Source of the DNA: Phorcus lineatus
Taxonomy: Eukaryota; Mollusca; Gastropoda; Trochida; Trochidae
Assembly (NCBI GenBank): GCA_921293015.1
Contig: OV121084.1
Coordinates: 51,371,864-51,435,863 of the forward strand
Reading direction: 5' to 3'
DNA: 64,000 bases
Shown here: one piece after another, positions 25,501 through 39,394 of the stretch
How positions within the stretch are numbered: position 1 is the first letter of the stretch
Layout of the letters: each line of letters starts with the position of its first letter
Notes under the pieces: generated by a model
What the model was told of the DNA's origin: nothing
The model's database searches: none
The model's input: the letters and a program-made list of their open reading frames with translations, nothing else
Made by a program: the position numbers and the translations under genes

Positions 25501-26599
25501 TTTTAGCTTGTTATTTTATATATCCATTATTAATAAGCGGGTTGAGTAGAGAAGTGTTTGGCCATTTATTTACTATAAACTCAACATTTATACGGGGAAT
25601 AATTAAGAAAAACTTTGCTACTGTCCCATATATCTTTCAAAGGAAGTGTGTTTTCCTCTGATGAAAGACCCTGAAATCCTGAAAGGCTGTGATTATTATT
25701 TCCGGTTTATATTGAATAAAGAAGTCAAACATTGAAACAAACGTGAAACAACACCAGTGCATTCAAGGATGGTGTCCAATCATAACAAAATCGAACGTCA
25801 TGAAACGATTTAGTCATCGAAAAAATTATCGACTTTCTGAATCATGTGTTGATCATACCTACATGTGGCATCTTCGTACAGAAATATAATGTTCCGCCAT
25901 CGTAAAGCACCCAGCAGTTTATAGATCATTTGCAGAGTGGTTGTCCAACTGGGTGGCGTTGGTTTCAGGGTCTTTTCAAAAGCCTCTTTATATAAGAAGC
26001 TTGTTGCGTTGTATGGTAAACCTGCGAATAGATATACCCCAAAAAAATCTAATCAAATGAAACAAGATGTACTTTGAAATTCCTACCGATGAATTTAATA
26101 TTCAAAATGCAATTTAATAGATGTTAAACGGATTGCATATAACAATGCCACGTGCGTTTTTCGCGACTCTAGTGGCGTCATCCGAACAAGGCTGAAAGAG
26201 GTAGTTTTCAGCATAAACAAATTAAAGAAATTTAATTGATGGAATATCTTCCTTCCCTTGACAAAGAACATATAATCTCACCCCGTTAGGTTAAAAAGTT
26301 GACAATACACACGTCATGTGATATGTGTGTACTATGCTTCCCCTATGTATCACTATGTACTTTCTGTTTGTCACTTCATTAAACCGCCCTCTGGTGTCAG
26401 CAGGTGTCTGTTAACCCACTGAAAGTGGTGAAAACTTAAATAGTCATGATTTTCTCTTAAAAAGAGGAGGGGAGAATTTAATCTAAAGACACACAATAAC
26501 TATCTACTTACCATCTGCACTGTGTGTTAGTCCTATGTAAGAAATCACTATCAAAATAGTAATCTTCAACATTCCATTCCAGTCACAGAGGACACACAT
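16555..26599 (-). CDS. Divergent ionotropic glutamate receptor subunit, 11 coding exons, 672 aa as modelled
   Basis: Ligand-gated cation-channel subunit. Exons: 26512-26599, 25863-26021, 24192-24388, 22669-22815, 21461-21640, 21002-21087, 19381-19468, 18442-18769, 17756-17973, 17202-17467, 16555-16816. Phases all match. Residues 1-29 form a signal peptide (MLKITILIVISYIGLTHSA core). A short amino-terminal domain follows, to about residue 245. The ligand lobe S1 reads RTLRVSVME...GGYSGYLKEILDAMAEQLNF...WGVKVNGTWDGLIGQLV...TITIHHEREEEMDF. M1 is PFVFVVLLVAFMGNVILAA. The pore loop ends FGLLILRGG. M3 is SWGLFSVIVSAIFCANLVAH. S2 includes YTFGMESGDVREVIF and KYAYFTSRR...YGIGVPQNYPL. M4 is TVFYMLCCGIVIAVGLLL. 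The binding Arg of the REE motif is kept. By hand alignment to AMPA receptors, the S2 Ser/Thr pair is Asp-Val, the acidic residue after KYAY is lost, and the usual SYTANLAAFL reads IFCANLVAHL. The N-terminal domain is much shorter than the roughly 380 aa normal in the family. The ligand is unknown. Confidence 0.88.
19542..19857. mobile_element. TTAA-flanked MITE in a receptor intron
   Basis: TTAA followed by aggggttgtagca at the left (19542-) and tgctacagcccct followed by TTAA at the right (-19857). The 13 bp inverted ends differ at one base. A TTAA duplication is the signature of piggyBac-type transposition. The 300 bp interior is non-coding. Confidence 0.6.
22838..22960 (-). mobile_element. 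Penelope-like element terminal fragment with hammerhead-like fold, minus copy
   Basis: On the minus strand, cggtgt...acaccg forms a stem directly before aaacgtc. It is preceded by ttgataa and followed by caataaagaagttgtaaatcc. The order ugauga-stem-gaaac-guc resembles the hammerhead ribozymes known from Penelope-like retroelement termini. The CUGAUGA core is altered here, so it is likely inactive. A diverged copy lies in inverted orientation at 23428-23505. Confidence 0.4.
23428..23505 (+). mobile_element. Penelope-like terminal fragment, plus copy
   Basis: Shares tagtatctacgccgaaacg followed by caataaagacgttgtaaatcca with the minus-strand copy at 22838-22960. The two face each other across about 460 bp with no recognisable coding sequence. 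The upstream hammerhead half is more degenerate here. Confidence 0.4.
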
Positions 26600-29500
26600 T
26601 TCAAATTGATTTTAGAATTTTCGAGTCTGCTGTGAAACTATGAATGTTGTCAAACAACTTAGGAAATTATTGCTGAAGTTTCAAGTGAACTTTCAAAACT
26701 ATCACAATCCAATAATGTTTCTTAAAGTGATTCAGCCAGTTCCTCCATAATGTGCCACCGTTAGCTCAACAGCGGGACAGTTAATGGTGACACGCTCTAA
26801 ACCTTGCACGCTGCTTAGCCGTCGATATGAATGTATACACATGACAATGTATATGCATTTGGATAAGTATTCTTTTCATGCATCCACAATGCTATCTTAA
26901 ATATTGATATCCAACGAACCAAATCAATGCTCATAATTAGAGACCGCATAATATCGCACTAGTAATGTTATAATCATCGATGAGATAATAAATTATTCAA
27001 CGTGTAAAGAAAATCGCTCACATTAGTTGCGAGGTTTCACAGGGTCGTATGTGTATAATTACTGGTCATTGACGCGCGTCAACCGGGCAATCGTTATACA
27101 ATATAATATTTGATTCGGTAGTTTTGATAATGATTTTGAACTCGTTTTCATGTAAAATGTACGTGCGATTAATTCATCCGCCATCACGATGTTGTTCAAT
27201 ATTTATCGAAAACGAAATAACTGTCTTTTACATCTATTTTGAATGAAAACGCGAGATGTATGAGTCGAAAATGTTAATTCATTTTTGTCTTTTGACAAGT
27301 TTGGATGCAAACATGCGCAATATGAGTGGTTGAGTTCATCGCCCTTCAAGGCGTTTAGTATGGACTCAAAATGCGGTCGATGAAGAGCTGTTACAAAAAG
27401 GGTGACGAAAAGCAGCTCAAATCTCTCTTGATTACTAAATATGACAAAAGCAGACTTTCAGAAACGTTGGTGGTGCACTGAAAGAATCCCTCGTCATAAA
27501 TAGTGTATTGCATTCATTAGAAACTGCGCATTATGCAAGTGAAGTCTAATATGTTAAATGCCTTCAAAATGTACACGAGTAAATCTTAATAATAAACTTT
27601 TTGATATAAAGAATTACTGAGGTATGCTATGCAGAGTCGAAATATTTGCAAAATTTACATAAAGTATGCAAATTAGACAATGATTTTTAAAACATCTTCA
27701 AGGGGAATATAATTGAACCTTCACATTCATTTATGAAAACAGTCAATGAATGAATATTGTGAAAAAGATACAGTTGAACTTCTTTTTAAATACAAGTATG
27801 TCAATGGAGTCAAAAAGATAAATTTTTACAAGAGGAAAATAAGTAATCCAGCCATTGCATACTAAGAATATGAAGGATGTCGTATGAAATAGTTAGGAGA
27901 GATAAAATGATTAAAATGTTCGGACGGATAGACGAGACTGGGAGGTGTAAAAATGCATCCATCATTTTGTACTGTAAACTTTTTTAAAAGAATAAGAAAT
28001 TATGGGAACTTGATACTTTAACTGTAAAGAAAAGATTATGTTAATATACTTTTTAAACGATAACTAAACTTTCGAGATTCTACTTCAAACAGGACTGCAA
28101 GGCAAATGTGGTCGTTCCTTGTATCATTTACATAGAGTATATTTACGCGTATATTTAGATCTTATTTCAATGAGATTTTGCTACGAGGATCAGACGGAAG
28201 TGCTATCAACCGACCTTTGTGGTGATATGATGACATGGTATCGACGACAACCGCTTTCTTCTAGTGACTTATACATTTGTCATTGATCTTCATATTTTCC
28301 ATCCATTTTCAAGTCGTCCCTTTTGTTTTCTTTGCAATTGACATTGTTCTATCTGCTATGTATTTGTGCTCCCCATCTGTAGCATGATAATGAAGACGCA
28401 CGGCCTATTTAAACTGAACTCTTTGTTACATATCTACTTAAGCATATATCTTAACAAACATGAATCAGTGAACAAACATTTTCTATCTTATTCTATCGTA
28501 TCTTCTTAAAAACATACAATAAATACATATTAAGTATTTCCTGAAAATAGTAGCGAACAATTGATTTTATGAAAAATACCAGAAATACAGTTTTTTTCCA
28601 TTCGAAGAAAACACAAACCTTTCAGACATTAAGGAGGAGGGGAGGGGGAGGGGGAGGGGGGGGGACCCTTAATGTAACTGCATAGAGTATTTGTGGTTTT
28701 TTGTGTGGCTATAGGATGTGTTGTTTATTGTCTGGATTTAAGATGCAGAAGTGTTAGGTTTAGGTTTGTTCTCACCAAGATAGTCCTGCAGCATCTCAGC
28801 TTTGATCGAGTACTGGCGTGGGCTTCGCAGTGACTACACAGAGATGCGTATAATGACATGTACGAACTGGACAGTATGTACACTGAACAGATCTAAGACA
28901 ATATTATTTTCAATTTCTAATAAACAATACAAGAGGTTGTTACAATTGGAATTTACAAAATTCTGTTCAGTAGGTGAAAATAGTTTTTGTAACACAATAC
29001 ACAACTATCATTATTCATTGTATTATACAAAACATTATTTCCTGCATCGGGAAATTCAATCATTCTGACTTTACCACGTCCTTTGCTTGAGATGTCATTT
29101 ATTACTATCACTTTGCATGCAGGTCAATAACTCGTGTAGGAACTTCTACGATTAGAAAGTGTGTGACTTACATCTGCGTTTCCTCATCTAATGACTGGTG
29201 TAACCAGCATGTATAGTGAAATAGCTACAATTTGGACAAATGAATCTGACCAAGATTCACCGCTGTACTCATTTTTCCATGGAAACTGCAAACAATAAAA
29301 TTTACTTTGAAGTCTTACCCTCAACTAGAATATCTAGAATTCAGTATTGGTAAGTGTATGAAGTTTGGTGAAGGAAGCATGCATAGTTTATGTGATATTC
29401 TCAGACAGACAGAGGCGGGCAGAATGAATAAAGTATATACCCTGATGTAGCCTCCAATTCATGTTATAATTAATAAATGTTTATTACATTTATGCAATAC

Positions 29501-30629
29501 AGCAACTCTGCCAATAATTTCATAAAAATAGTGCAATTGGCGGTGTTTTCAGTTTTTATGGTTTTATTATATGGAGCAAAGAAAAAATAATACAACAAGA
29601 ACCGCATTTTATACGTATAAATTTTAATAACAAGCGTATACAAATATCAACAAGATTTCCAAAATGTTACATGTCTGTTCTGTATATGCTTATAAAGCAA
29701 TCATGTTGATGCCAGGAACAAAAGTACACAATCACTTCAAAATAGGCTGTAAAATATGGCAATAGAGTATATAATATATTAGGTTAGAAAAACAAACTCT
29801 ACAATTCATTATCCTCATTGCCTGAGAAGACTGTTCACAACATTTAAAATTTCTAAGTTTTTCATTCTGAAAGATATGTAAGCCTACTGTTAGCCTGGTG
29901 AGCTAAATATCACATTTATTTTTTAATTTGACACTGTATACACACTCTCCCTCAAAATAAATACAAAGATTTGAACTTGTGAGAACTTTTCTTCACTGTT
30001 TTTGCTATAAAAAAAAAATCATTAGCTTTGTTATTATCAAAGTAGAAAAAACATTTTGCAGTCAAAAAGTTTTCCATTGAAAAATCTTACAGCATTTACA
30101 AGAACTATTAGTTAATGTTGCTATGGATACACTATCCTAAAACAAAAACAATGTGTTGAATCACACTGGGAGGTTCTGTCTAACAAATCACTCTTAACCT
30201 TTTCCCAATGAATCCATAGCTTTGGATGATAAACGGTTATGGGTCACTATAAACCAGAAAGGAAGGTACATGCATCTTTACTTATCAAATGGCGAGGAAG
30301 TTACCACTGATCTTGTTTCCGAAATAAAAATGAATAACATCACATAAAGAAATCTTTCATGATTTGATGAAATCAGTAATGAATATAACTAGGATATCTT
30401 CATGCATCATGACTAACAGTGACATGTTGAAAACTTTTATCTTGTTAAAATCAATCTTACAATGTCTGTGATGAAAATCAGAGTTTCTGTGTAGACAACC
30501 ATAACCCACACATATGAGTTTACTCTGATATTTTGTATTCACCACTTTTATCATCACGATCTATCAAATCCTCCTTGGAGACATCAGAGCCTGTAACAAT
30601 CTTAATCCCAATAGCTTGGTGAGGTGAGC
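26600..30629. other. Intergenic, no gene recognised
   Basis: AT-rich sequence between the receptor's first coding exon and the 3' side of GFM2. It has only short chance frames, for example 88 codons at 28802-29068 with no recognisable family. It contains a G-rich tract at 28632-28664, listed separately. Confidence 0.5.
28632..28664 (+). repeat. G-rich tract with potential to form a G-quadruplex
   Basis: Five runs of three or more G separated by single A (aggaggggagggggaggggg then aggggggggga). Such G-runs can fold as a quadruplex. It is isolated in AT-rich intergenic DNA. Confidence 0.6.
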
Positions 30630-30946
30630 TGGGGTTTAATGCCTTTAGAACAGTATTTCATTTATATTGCGGCTGCTAGTATAATTGCAGGGAGAAAACC
30701 CGCAACAACATTGTGGCAATGTATCGCGGTGAAAGCTGTCAGGAATGGTTGGACCTAACGAACCATTGGTGGTACTGTGCTGAAATGCAATGTAGCATTG
30801 CACCCAATCCTTACTGTGTGTAGAACGGTTCTCTCTCTCCTGCAGACAAATTTGCCAAGCCCCTGGCCGGAATCAAACCACTGACCTTGTGATCCGTAGG
30901 TGAACGCACTAACCAATGCCCTATCCCATCCCGCCTAGAGCTTGGT
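30630..30946 (-). mobile_element. tRNA-derived SINE, minus strand
   Basis: On the minus strand it starts with a tRNA-like head (A box tggttagtgcgttcacc, B box gtggtttgattccggcc). It runs through gttctacacacag and ends with gcgggttttctccctgcaat, tactagcagccgcaatataa and atgaaatactgtt. The block order matches the SINE at 45929-46165, so both belong to one family. It lies just downstream of GFM2. Confidence 0.8.
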
Positions 30947-31282
30947 AGTGATCACTGGAACATACTCTTTACATAAACCACACAATTCATAACTCAGCTC
31001 CATGTATAGTTTCTATCAACTTCCTCTCCATGGCTTTAAATTGTGCAAGTCTCCACCACTGGCTAATTCAAACCTTGCTGCCTACATGCAAACATTCGTG
31101 TTTTGAGTGCAGCGCTTAATTCGGAAAAAAGTTGCGATTCTCAAAAGATTTCTCATTGGACTCTTAAGATCCGTCACAACAGCCTAAATGGAGAGCAGTG
31201 AAAAGTTTGGACAATGCTGCAAGGCGTAAATTAGCGAGTCTGGGGCTGGCGCTAGTTAGGCAATGCGTTGAAAGATGAATCT

Positions 31283-34200
31283 CTATGTACTGGAGCTTGG
31301 AAGGAAACCAACAACCCTCTCTATAGCCTGATTCTGATCCTGAAGTGACATCCTCTCGTAGTGAGACAGTTCCATCGTGACTGTGGCAGTGCCGGAAGTG
31401 ATTGTACGTATATCGGTGGAGTAGCCCATCAGCTCTGCTAGAGGGGTCAAGGCCTGGATGACCTTAACTTCCTGTCTAGATTTGACATTCTCGATGTGAC
31501 TGCGGCGTTGGTTGAGGTCGCCGAGTACAGAATGTAAGTGGTCCTCGTCTGTGTTGATCTGGAAGAAAGTTACGAGACGTCATATATATCTAATTAACTT
31601 TCTAATGAAGTCTTTTGTGAAAATAAATCATATAACAGAATTAAAAAACTTTAAATTTCAAAAGTCAAACAAGTGACAGGCCTAAGTGCTGTGGAGCAAG
31701 TTCATATGATGTTCAGACATTCAATAACTTAAAGTGACAGAGTGTGTTGTTTGAATCAGACATGTCAAAAGTAATGTGTATAGTTATAATATAAATGTTT
31801 AAATTAAGATTTATTTCATATGAAAACTCAACATGTTCCATGGTCGGCGCTGATGAGTATACATAATTTTTCAGGTAAGAAGACAATACTGTCTGCTTTT
31901 CGATAAAAAATCATTGTTTGAACTGTTTTATTGTCACTATACTAAACTAATTAACATTAAATAGAAATTTTCATCAACAGTCATTAGTTCTTGATAAAAT
32001 AATGATGTTGACAATTTGATCCTTTATGTCACTTATGAAGTCAATGTTCAAGACAACGTCATCTGAGAGACTTACCTCGAGTGACATCATGGGTTCAAGG
32101 AGCATTGTGTTTGCTTCCTGCAGCGCTTTGGTCATGCACTGGGCAGCGCAGGCCGACACCATGGCCATGGAGGTCCCGGGGCCGATGTGTAGACTGTGAA
32201 GATCTACTTGTACATGGATCACTGGGAAGTTCAGTACTGGACCTGCATGGGGAGGGTGTAAAGTCATGAGTTCATTTTGAAAGGTTAATCTATATTCAGT
32301 GTATGAAATAAGTTTGTAAAATACTTACCAGTCTGTACCAAAAGTAACCAGGTTCCAGAAGAGCCGACGAGCCTTATTTTATATACTGCTATATTCCCTA
32401 CATTGATGATTATTTTAAGGGTTTCCTTAAAGCAAACTGGTCAGTTAAATAAACAGTATTATCTCTTGTAATGACACTTTTTAGACAATCCTCACATAAA
32501 ATGAAACGAAACTGGAAGCATGCTGCATGTACACACTTCACAAATTCACAATCATATTCATGGATTGTTTCCTGACCTCAGGGTCACCTACTGAGGATTT
32601 TACTGCCTCTTGTTTATTTAGGTGTGAGTGTGTGAACGTAAAATAATGTAAGAATAAGTTAATAATATTTTTTAGCATCCAAAATGATCGGTCCTGAGTT
32701 ATTTAATGTAATAAATTCTGAGCTTTGAAAAGGTGTTCAAAACAATAATTCAAGTGCGAATACAGATTTGAAGTCAACAATAGTTTTACTGAAATGCTTT
32801 GAAGCAACTTTATCAACATGAAATGAATACATTAACATACAAAACAATAGATGAATGGAGCAGATCAGGTGGGGAAGTGTATATCTTATGATTGTGTGAT
32901 TGTAATAAAATCAACAGTGTCCTGAGGAATAAAATCTAGTCAGAATTCAAACTCATTATATTAAGGGCTTTCCTCATAACAACTGTCAGAAAGCAACCTC
33001 GCATATTATAACATCATCTAAACTTGCCAATCACAAAGCCTTCAGTGTCAGCATCTATGGCAAGTAACTCCAATTAACCATTCGTTAAACTTGACCACAG
33101 CTTTCCTTCTTTTAAATGCGGTGATGTGATTGGACTGCTAATGACTAGGATTTTGTCAGTGCTAAAGTGCTGGCAGAACTTATAAGCAGTAAAGCTACCT
33201 TCAGGCTGTTGCTGAGAGGAAAGCCCCTAGTGATATGGGTTACTATCACACTAGACTAATTTGTCTTTTTATTTTTAGGGGGAGAGTTGATTTTTATCAG
33301 ACTGATGTCATCAGTGTCATTATTATTATGATAAAACGGTATACCATTCTGTAAAGCTGATTTGATCCCACTTTCAAGAGCTTTGAGTTGGTGTCTTTTC
33401 GGTTCAACGCGGGATTCTTTGGAGGAAGCCAGGCTGACATGTTTAAACTCTTGGAGGCTGGTGTCAGGACGGACAGACAGTCGAAGTGTCACTTGATGTC
33501 GCTTGTCTCCCAGGGTTCGGTCCAAAGTCTCTTCCACCTCCGCTTCTCTTGTTATAGTCTCTCTGTCATGTACACAAAGTTGAAAGGAAAATCAAAAGCA
33601 TAAGTACATTTATTTGTAGGAGTGCTATATTCATGTAATGAAATTTTGAAATATGGGGACCTGATACAGGAAAATGCAATTTTAAGCAAAACAGGGAGAT
33701 GTGAGTAGAAATTTCATTTATGTTCAGTCAAACATCAGGCATGCTATTACTTCAAAACATAATGGGGTAAGCGCATGAATGTTTTTCAAAATTCACATAT
33801 AATGTATATCTTATTTGAATCTATTCATTCTTAGTTGATTTTAATCAGTTAGTAAGACGGTTCACTTATTCTCAACAGAAACTTTGGTCATACCTGTAAG
33901 CCACCTGAAGTGGTCCGAGTTCAGCCTCTATCCGGTACTCCTTCAGGATGCGAGAGTGGACGATGTCCAGATGCAACTCGCCCATCCCTGAGAGCACCGT
34001 TTGACCAGTCTCTTCATTCACACTCACCTACATTGAAAAATTATAGACATATGAGGTATGTTGTCTCCAAGTGACAGGGCAAGGCACTTTTATAAGTTGT
34101 TTGCTTCTCTCGAGGGTAGATCCGACCATATTACCCGAGGGAGAAGCATACAACGTACTTATCTAACCATCAATCAGCAATTTTTTTTTACTTTCGACAA

Positions 34201-37200
34201 CATATTCATTTATTTACCGTTGGAACAGCCTTGACACTAAATGTAAACAAAATAGAGTCATCCGTCTCCGCTGAAATGTTCAGAGTAGTCTTTCGGCGTA
34301 TTTCACGCTTAATATGCTTGAATTTTTTTTTATCTAAATTCAAAGTAGTGTGCAAGACATGATAAGTGAAATTCGTTTCCCAAACAAGCAGAAAATATTA
34401 GAAAAAAAAGGTCTGTAACTAATATTTATGAGACAACTAATGAAACTAATGTAAACTCTGAGAACTGTGTGCATTATTATGTAATGTAATTTAAGCGTAA
34501 TGCGACACCTCTCTTTGGTGAGAAACTGTTGCTATGGCAGCAGGGTACATGACATTTTTTAAGCGCTGAGCGATGATAGTCGCAGTGTACATAAGATAAA
34601 ATTCCTCGGTTGTCAGCCTATCAAAACAAGTATTTTACTGTAAGGTACAATAATTACACATGGCGTATAGCAGCAATACAACCCTTTCGACTGTCTCTGC
34701 CAATAATATTTTTTGTCAAGGCTAGTAGAGTTAAACCTATGTTAGTAAGGTTTTGAGATGTTCAGCCCTATGAAATGACAAATGACACATCAAGCTGGTT
34801 AGTTTTCAAGCTTATTTCCCGCCATCTTTCTCAAACAACATACCCTAAGACTGGGATCTTCCTTCTCCAAACACTTCAGAGCATGCTCTAGTTGTTTCTG
34901 GGCAGCCATTGTGGGAGGTTCGATGGAACAAAAGAAGACTGGCTCAGGGATGTCAAGACCTGCAAGGACTGGAAGAGTTGTTTCCCCTTCTTCCATTTCC
35001 ATCTGTCCTGAACTCTTCTGTTGGTGAGATCTGTATGCCCTTGCAGCTGATTTAGCTGTCTTTTGACTGTTGGTGATTGTGTCACCAGTGTAAGTCTTCA
35101 AATTGGAAAGAAAAGGAACATAGAAAAGATATAATTCATCCAGAATATAATAAAAAAATATCTACAAAAAACAATTTAAGACAAATGGAAATGCATAGAT
35201 TTTTGTGTACAGCTTACTTTATTCTTATGCCAATTATTTATATTAAGGATAACAAATGAAAAAGAACAGAACATACTCCTGTTATGGTGGATAGGTCCTC
35301 TCTTTTTAGAATTTTACATAGTTTCTATATACCTGCCAAATACAAGTTAGAAAATTTCTTCTTGAAATAGTTAAATGAGCTTCAGGTACTTGCTTAAAGA
35401 ATTTACAATCAACTTTCATAAAACAGTAAGGTGCAAAATAATATTTTTAAATGTACCTTAACTTACCTCTTTGAATCCTGCCACAAGAACTATATTTCCT
35501 GCTGAAGCTAGTGACATATCATGAAATTCATCTGCATATACGTGTAATAAACGACTTGTCTTTTCAGTGACATTACGATTAATGTTGTACACAGACTCTC
35601 CACTCTTGATCATTCCTGAGTACATTCTGAGAAATGTGAGCGGACCTCTCTGTTTGTCATGAATAACTTTAAACGCCAAAGCACAAAGATCAGTACCGTA
35701 GTGTTCTGCAAACCCATAACTGACCTCCATAGGACTAGGCAGATATTTAATAATGGAATCAAGCAGTAACTGAACACCTTTGTTCTTCAGAGAACTACCT
35801 AACATCACTGGCACAATATTTTGTTTGAGGGTTCCTCTTTTAATTGCCTTTTCTATATCCGATGACTGGATTTCTAAAATGTTGACATCAGCTAGAATCG
35901 ATTCTGCTATACTCTCATCCTGATCTGCTAACTGACCAATCAAATTGCTTCTTTCTTTCAATGCCTGACCATAGATTGGTTCTGATTCCGAGAGAGGCAC
36001 TTTTTCAAACACAGAACCATCTGGGCTTGTGTTTTTGTCCCAAGTTATCATCTCCATGGATACAAGGTCAACAACACCATTAAATTCCTGTTCGCTACCA
36101 AGAGGTAGATGAAGAAGTAAGGGTTCAACTCGGAGTTTCTCTCGTAGTGACCGCAGACACTGGTCAACACTTGCTCCTCGCTTGTCCATCTTGTTGAGGT
36201 AGACCAATCGCGGTATGGAGTAGTGGTCAGCTTGACGCCACACGGTCAGTGTCTGGGCTTCAACACCTGGTCAACACAGGAAAATAAAAGCTTCTATCAT
36301 TCAGGTCTTTAATAAAGGAATTGTTCAACAGTAAATACACAATAAAATAAATATTAAATAATTGATAAAGATAACCCCTTCATGTGTAAATAGCGTTTTA
36401 AATAATGATATATTTTTTCATTTGTTTATAATTTTGTAGAAAAAAATAAAGTTTTGACAACAAAACTTAGATACAATCATTTTTTTTTTTCATTAGAATT
36501 TTCATTGAATCCTTAAAGTTGCAGAGCTACAACAGAACAATGTTTTAGGGAAAATCATCCTCTTTTAATGGTCACAACACTTTGATAAAGATCCTTTAAT
36601 TTTGCTACATGCTTGAAGAGACAAAAGGGTATATACAAAAACATTGCACTCTATCCATAAAGAAGTTCAGTATCTATAATATCCCAGTTTTCTTTAAACT
36701 TCACGATTTTGATTTAAAAACGCAAACTTATCCTTGAAAGAATTTTCATGACCTACATGTTATTCCGGATCTCCAGGCATATTATGATACAGTTGTACAG
36801 AGACTTTGTCAAGGATACATAGTATGATACAGAGACAAGTTTTATTATACTTGATACTATGATAGCTCATCACAGCTCTGATAAACTGGGTACCTGCTGA
36901 TGCATCGAGAATAGCGACAGCACCATCCAAAACTCGTAGTGACCTTTCAACCTCCATTGTGAAATCAACATGACCTGTAACAGATATATTAATATTTATC
37001 AAAACCACACACACAATAGACAAACTGACATATGTGCTGAATTACACATTATCAATCAGTGATAGAAATATCATTGGCTAAAAAAGTACTTTTGCTCACC
37101 AATTTTGTTCCCTGGTCATCAGTTTTCATGGAAATAAGTGTCAAGAAAAGTAATTTAAACAACACATCAACAGATCTTCCTATATTTCTTTTTCAATTCT

Positions 37201-38959
37201 AAGATTTCAAATTAATATTTTATACTCATCATGGCTCTTTTAATCAAGTATGGTTTTCCCTAAAAATCCAGCCATAGTCATGACAGTTTTTGTAAAGACT
37301 TTTTACAATAAATTCTTTCCTCATTCAATTAAAACTTTTTTTTACAAATATTAACACAACACTGATAGGCCCATCATCTAGCTTCTTTACCTCGCACAGT
37401 ACACACTCTTAATGTTTTCATACATCAACAGAAGAAGAAAGCTCAAATGTTACCTTTGGAGATTGTACTGAAAACTAAATATCAAAAACCAGGATACTCT
37501 CAAGCATGCTATTATTGAGGTGCAATAGACTTATCAATGTACGAGATAATGTAAACACACTTTGATGGACTGTTGTTTGAATCAATGGTTCTTACCAGGT
37601 GTGTCAATGAGGTTAATACGATGATGATTCCAAGGGAAGGTGATGGCAGCAGAGGTGATGGTGATGCCTCTGTCACGTTCTTGTTCCATGTAATCCATCA
37701 CTGTGTCCCCTTTGTCAACATTGCCTGAAAAAAGATATTCTGTATTGAATGTTATTTGCTACAAAGACAGGCATATGAAAAAACTTTGACATAGCTAGTT
37801 CTTTTGTGACAGAATTTTATTTCCGTGTAACAATTAAAATAATAGAATGGAGTTGATTACCATTATGATACCTTTTATAGATAAAAAAAATATACAATCT
37901 GAGAATTTCAAAGTCAAAAATACATTTTTAGAGTTTAAGGAGGGGGTGAAGTAGGTATTAAGCCATGAAATAAAGACTGGGCCAAATGAACATTACTTTA
38001 TCTAAAAGTATATGTGATGACTATCTTCGATTTTAAAGATTATGAAAGATTTTATGAGTTCTTCGTGTAATATTTTATGTCATTAACAGTTGTATTTTAA
38101 GAGCCACTCCGTGAGTTGTTGGAGTCATATATGCCAAACTTAAACAATGGTGTCATTTTATCACGAACTATCAACTGTTACCAAAAAGACACATTTTAAA
38201 GCTTATTGGTTTTTGTACAGTAACTATATGATGGTAGAACATTGTAATTATGATCAAAAACCAGACAGTGGCACGTGTCAAATAGTCAAACGTAATTTTG
38301 GAGATTTATCTAAAACAGCCAGGGGGCAGTTAGGAGTTGATAGCGTTTGTTAGGTTATATAACTAGTATCCATACATATTGGATGTGATATCTACACCTC
38401 TATGCATTTATAATGCTGTTTTTTAAATTTTCATGGAAAACCAGAATTTGTCTTTTGGAAATGAAAAGTAAAGATGTTTTGATTTTATATCACCACATAT
38501 ATGACCTTTAGGTTTGTATCAAAGGTAAATAACATGTTATGAAAATCACGGAGTGGCTTTTTAAAGATCTAAAAAGGATGTAGAGTACTATAGAGTTATT
38601 ATGGTGATCGTTATTATTGTTACCAAAAGATTCTTTCTGACATTCTTGGTTGTGAAACTAATCAAGCATCACTATTAAACACGATTATTTAATTCATTAA
38701 TGCCTGGTGTCATTCAGAAAACATTCTAACACGAACCTAAATGTGATGAAAATCCTGAATAATACAGCATCCTCTCTGTCGTTGTTGTTTTCCCAGCGTC
38801 AATGTGGGCCATGATACCAATGTTTCTGATTTTGGCCATATCGTCATGGTCTGCAGTGACCTTGTACCCTCGATATTCAACGTTCCAGAATAGTTTTTTT
38901 CTCACGCCGACGAATAACCCACACACTCGTCGTCTTATCAAGAGACTGACAGCTGCCAT
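31283..38959 (-). CDS. GFM2: Mitochondrial ribosome-releasing factor 2 / elongation factor G2, 9 exons, 759 aa
   Basis: GTPase that splits mitochondrial ribosomes after termination, acting with the recycling factor. Exons: 38737-38959, 37596-37724, 36894-36974, 35467-36266, 34844-35095, 33894-34027, 33345-33562, 32076-32242, 31283-31558. All borders are GT/AG, phases match, and the stop is TAG. A basic N-terminal leader of about 40 residues ([14 protein letters not shown]) suits mitochondrial import. The GTPase domain shows G1 ([15 protein letters not shown], residues ~49-63), G2 (QERDRGITI), G3 (LIDTPGHVDF) and G4 (YLNKMDK). Domain 2 follows ([28 protein letters not shown]), then domain 3 (GMGELHLDI) and domains 4-5 ([20 protein letters not shown]). 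Length and order match animal GFM2 (human about 779 aa). The paralogue GFM1 also shares the GTPase motifs, but the divergent domain 4 ([20 protein letters not shown]) fits GFM2. Confidence 0.93.
38101..38560. mobile_element. TTAA-flanked MITE, full-length copy
   Basis: TTAA at 38097-38100 and 38561-38564 flanks inverted ends gagccactccgtga / tcacggagtggcttt. The TTAA duplication points to piggyBac-type mobilisation. It lies in GFM2 intron 1 and is non-coding. A partial second copy lies at 39579-39855. Confidence 0.75.
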
Positions 38960-39394
38960 TTCTATTGCCTTGGTTGCATGCGATGCTTAGTTACTTTTCA
39001 AACCAAACCTAGGTTCTTAAACAAAATTGATATTTTGATTTGCAATAAAGACTTTACATGTAATTTGACTTACACGCCTCACCATGGAGGCTGCCATCTT
39101 GGTTATTACAAAACCTGGAATGCGAAATCGAATTTAGATTTTCTGACAGATCCTAGCCTATTTACATTTTGAAAATTAATCTTTAAAGATCTGCCGATGT
39201 TGATGACATATACATTGTACATTATGTTTTATTTTTCTTTTGTTATGAAAATGATTTGTTTGATAAAGGACCTATAATTAATATAGGTATTTTTTTGACA
39301 TGTACATACATGCTAAATTAATGAATTAATAATCTTGTTTGTATTTAACAAAGTATACATAGGGTCTCATTTCGTCTCATCGGGAACAAAACGT

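Noticed and set aside
25650..25720. ctgatgaaag...gaaa as a hammerhead ribozyme
   Set aside because: The stems do not pair convincingly. Only the core letters match.
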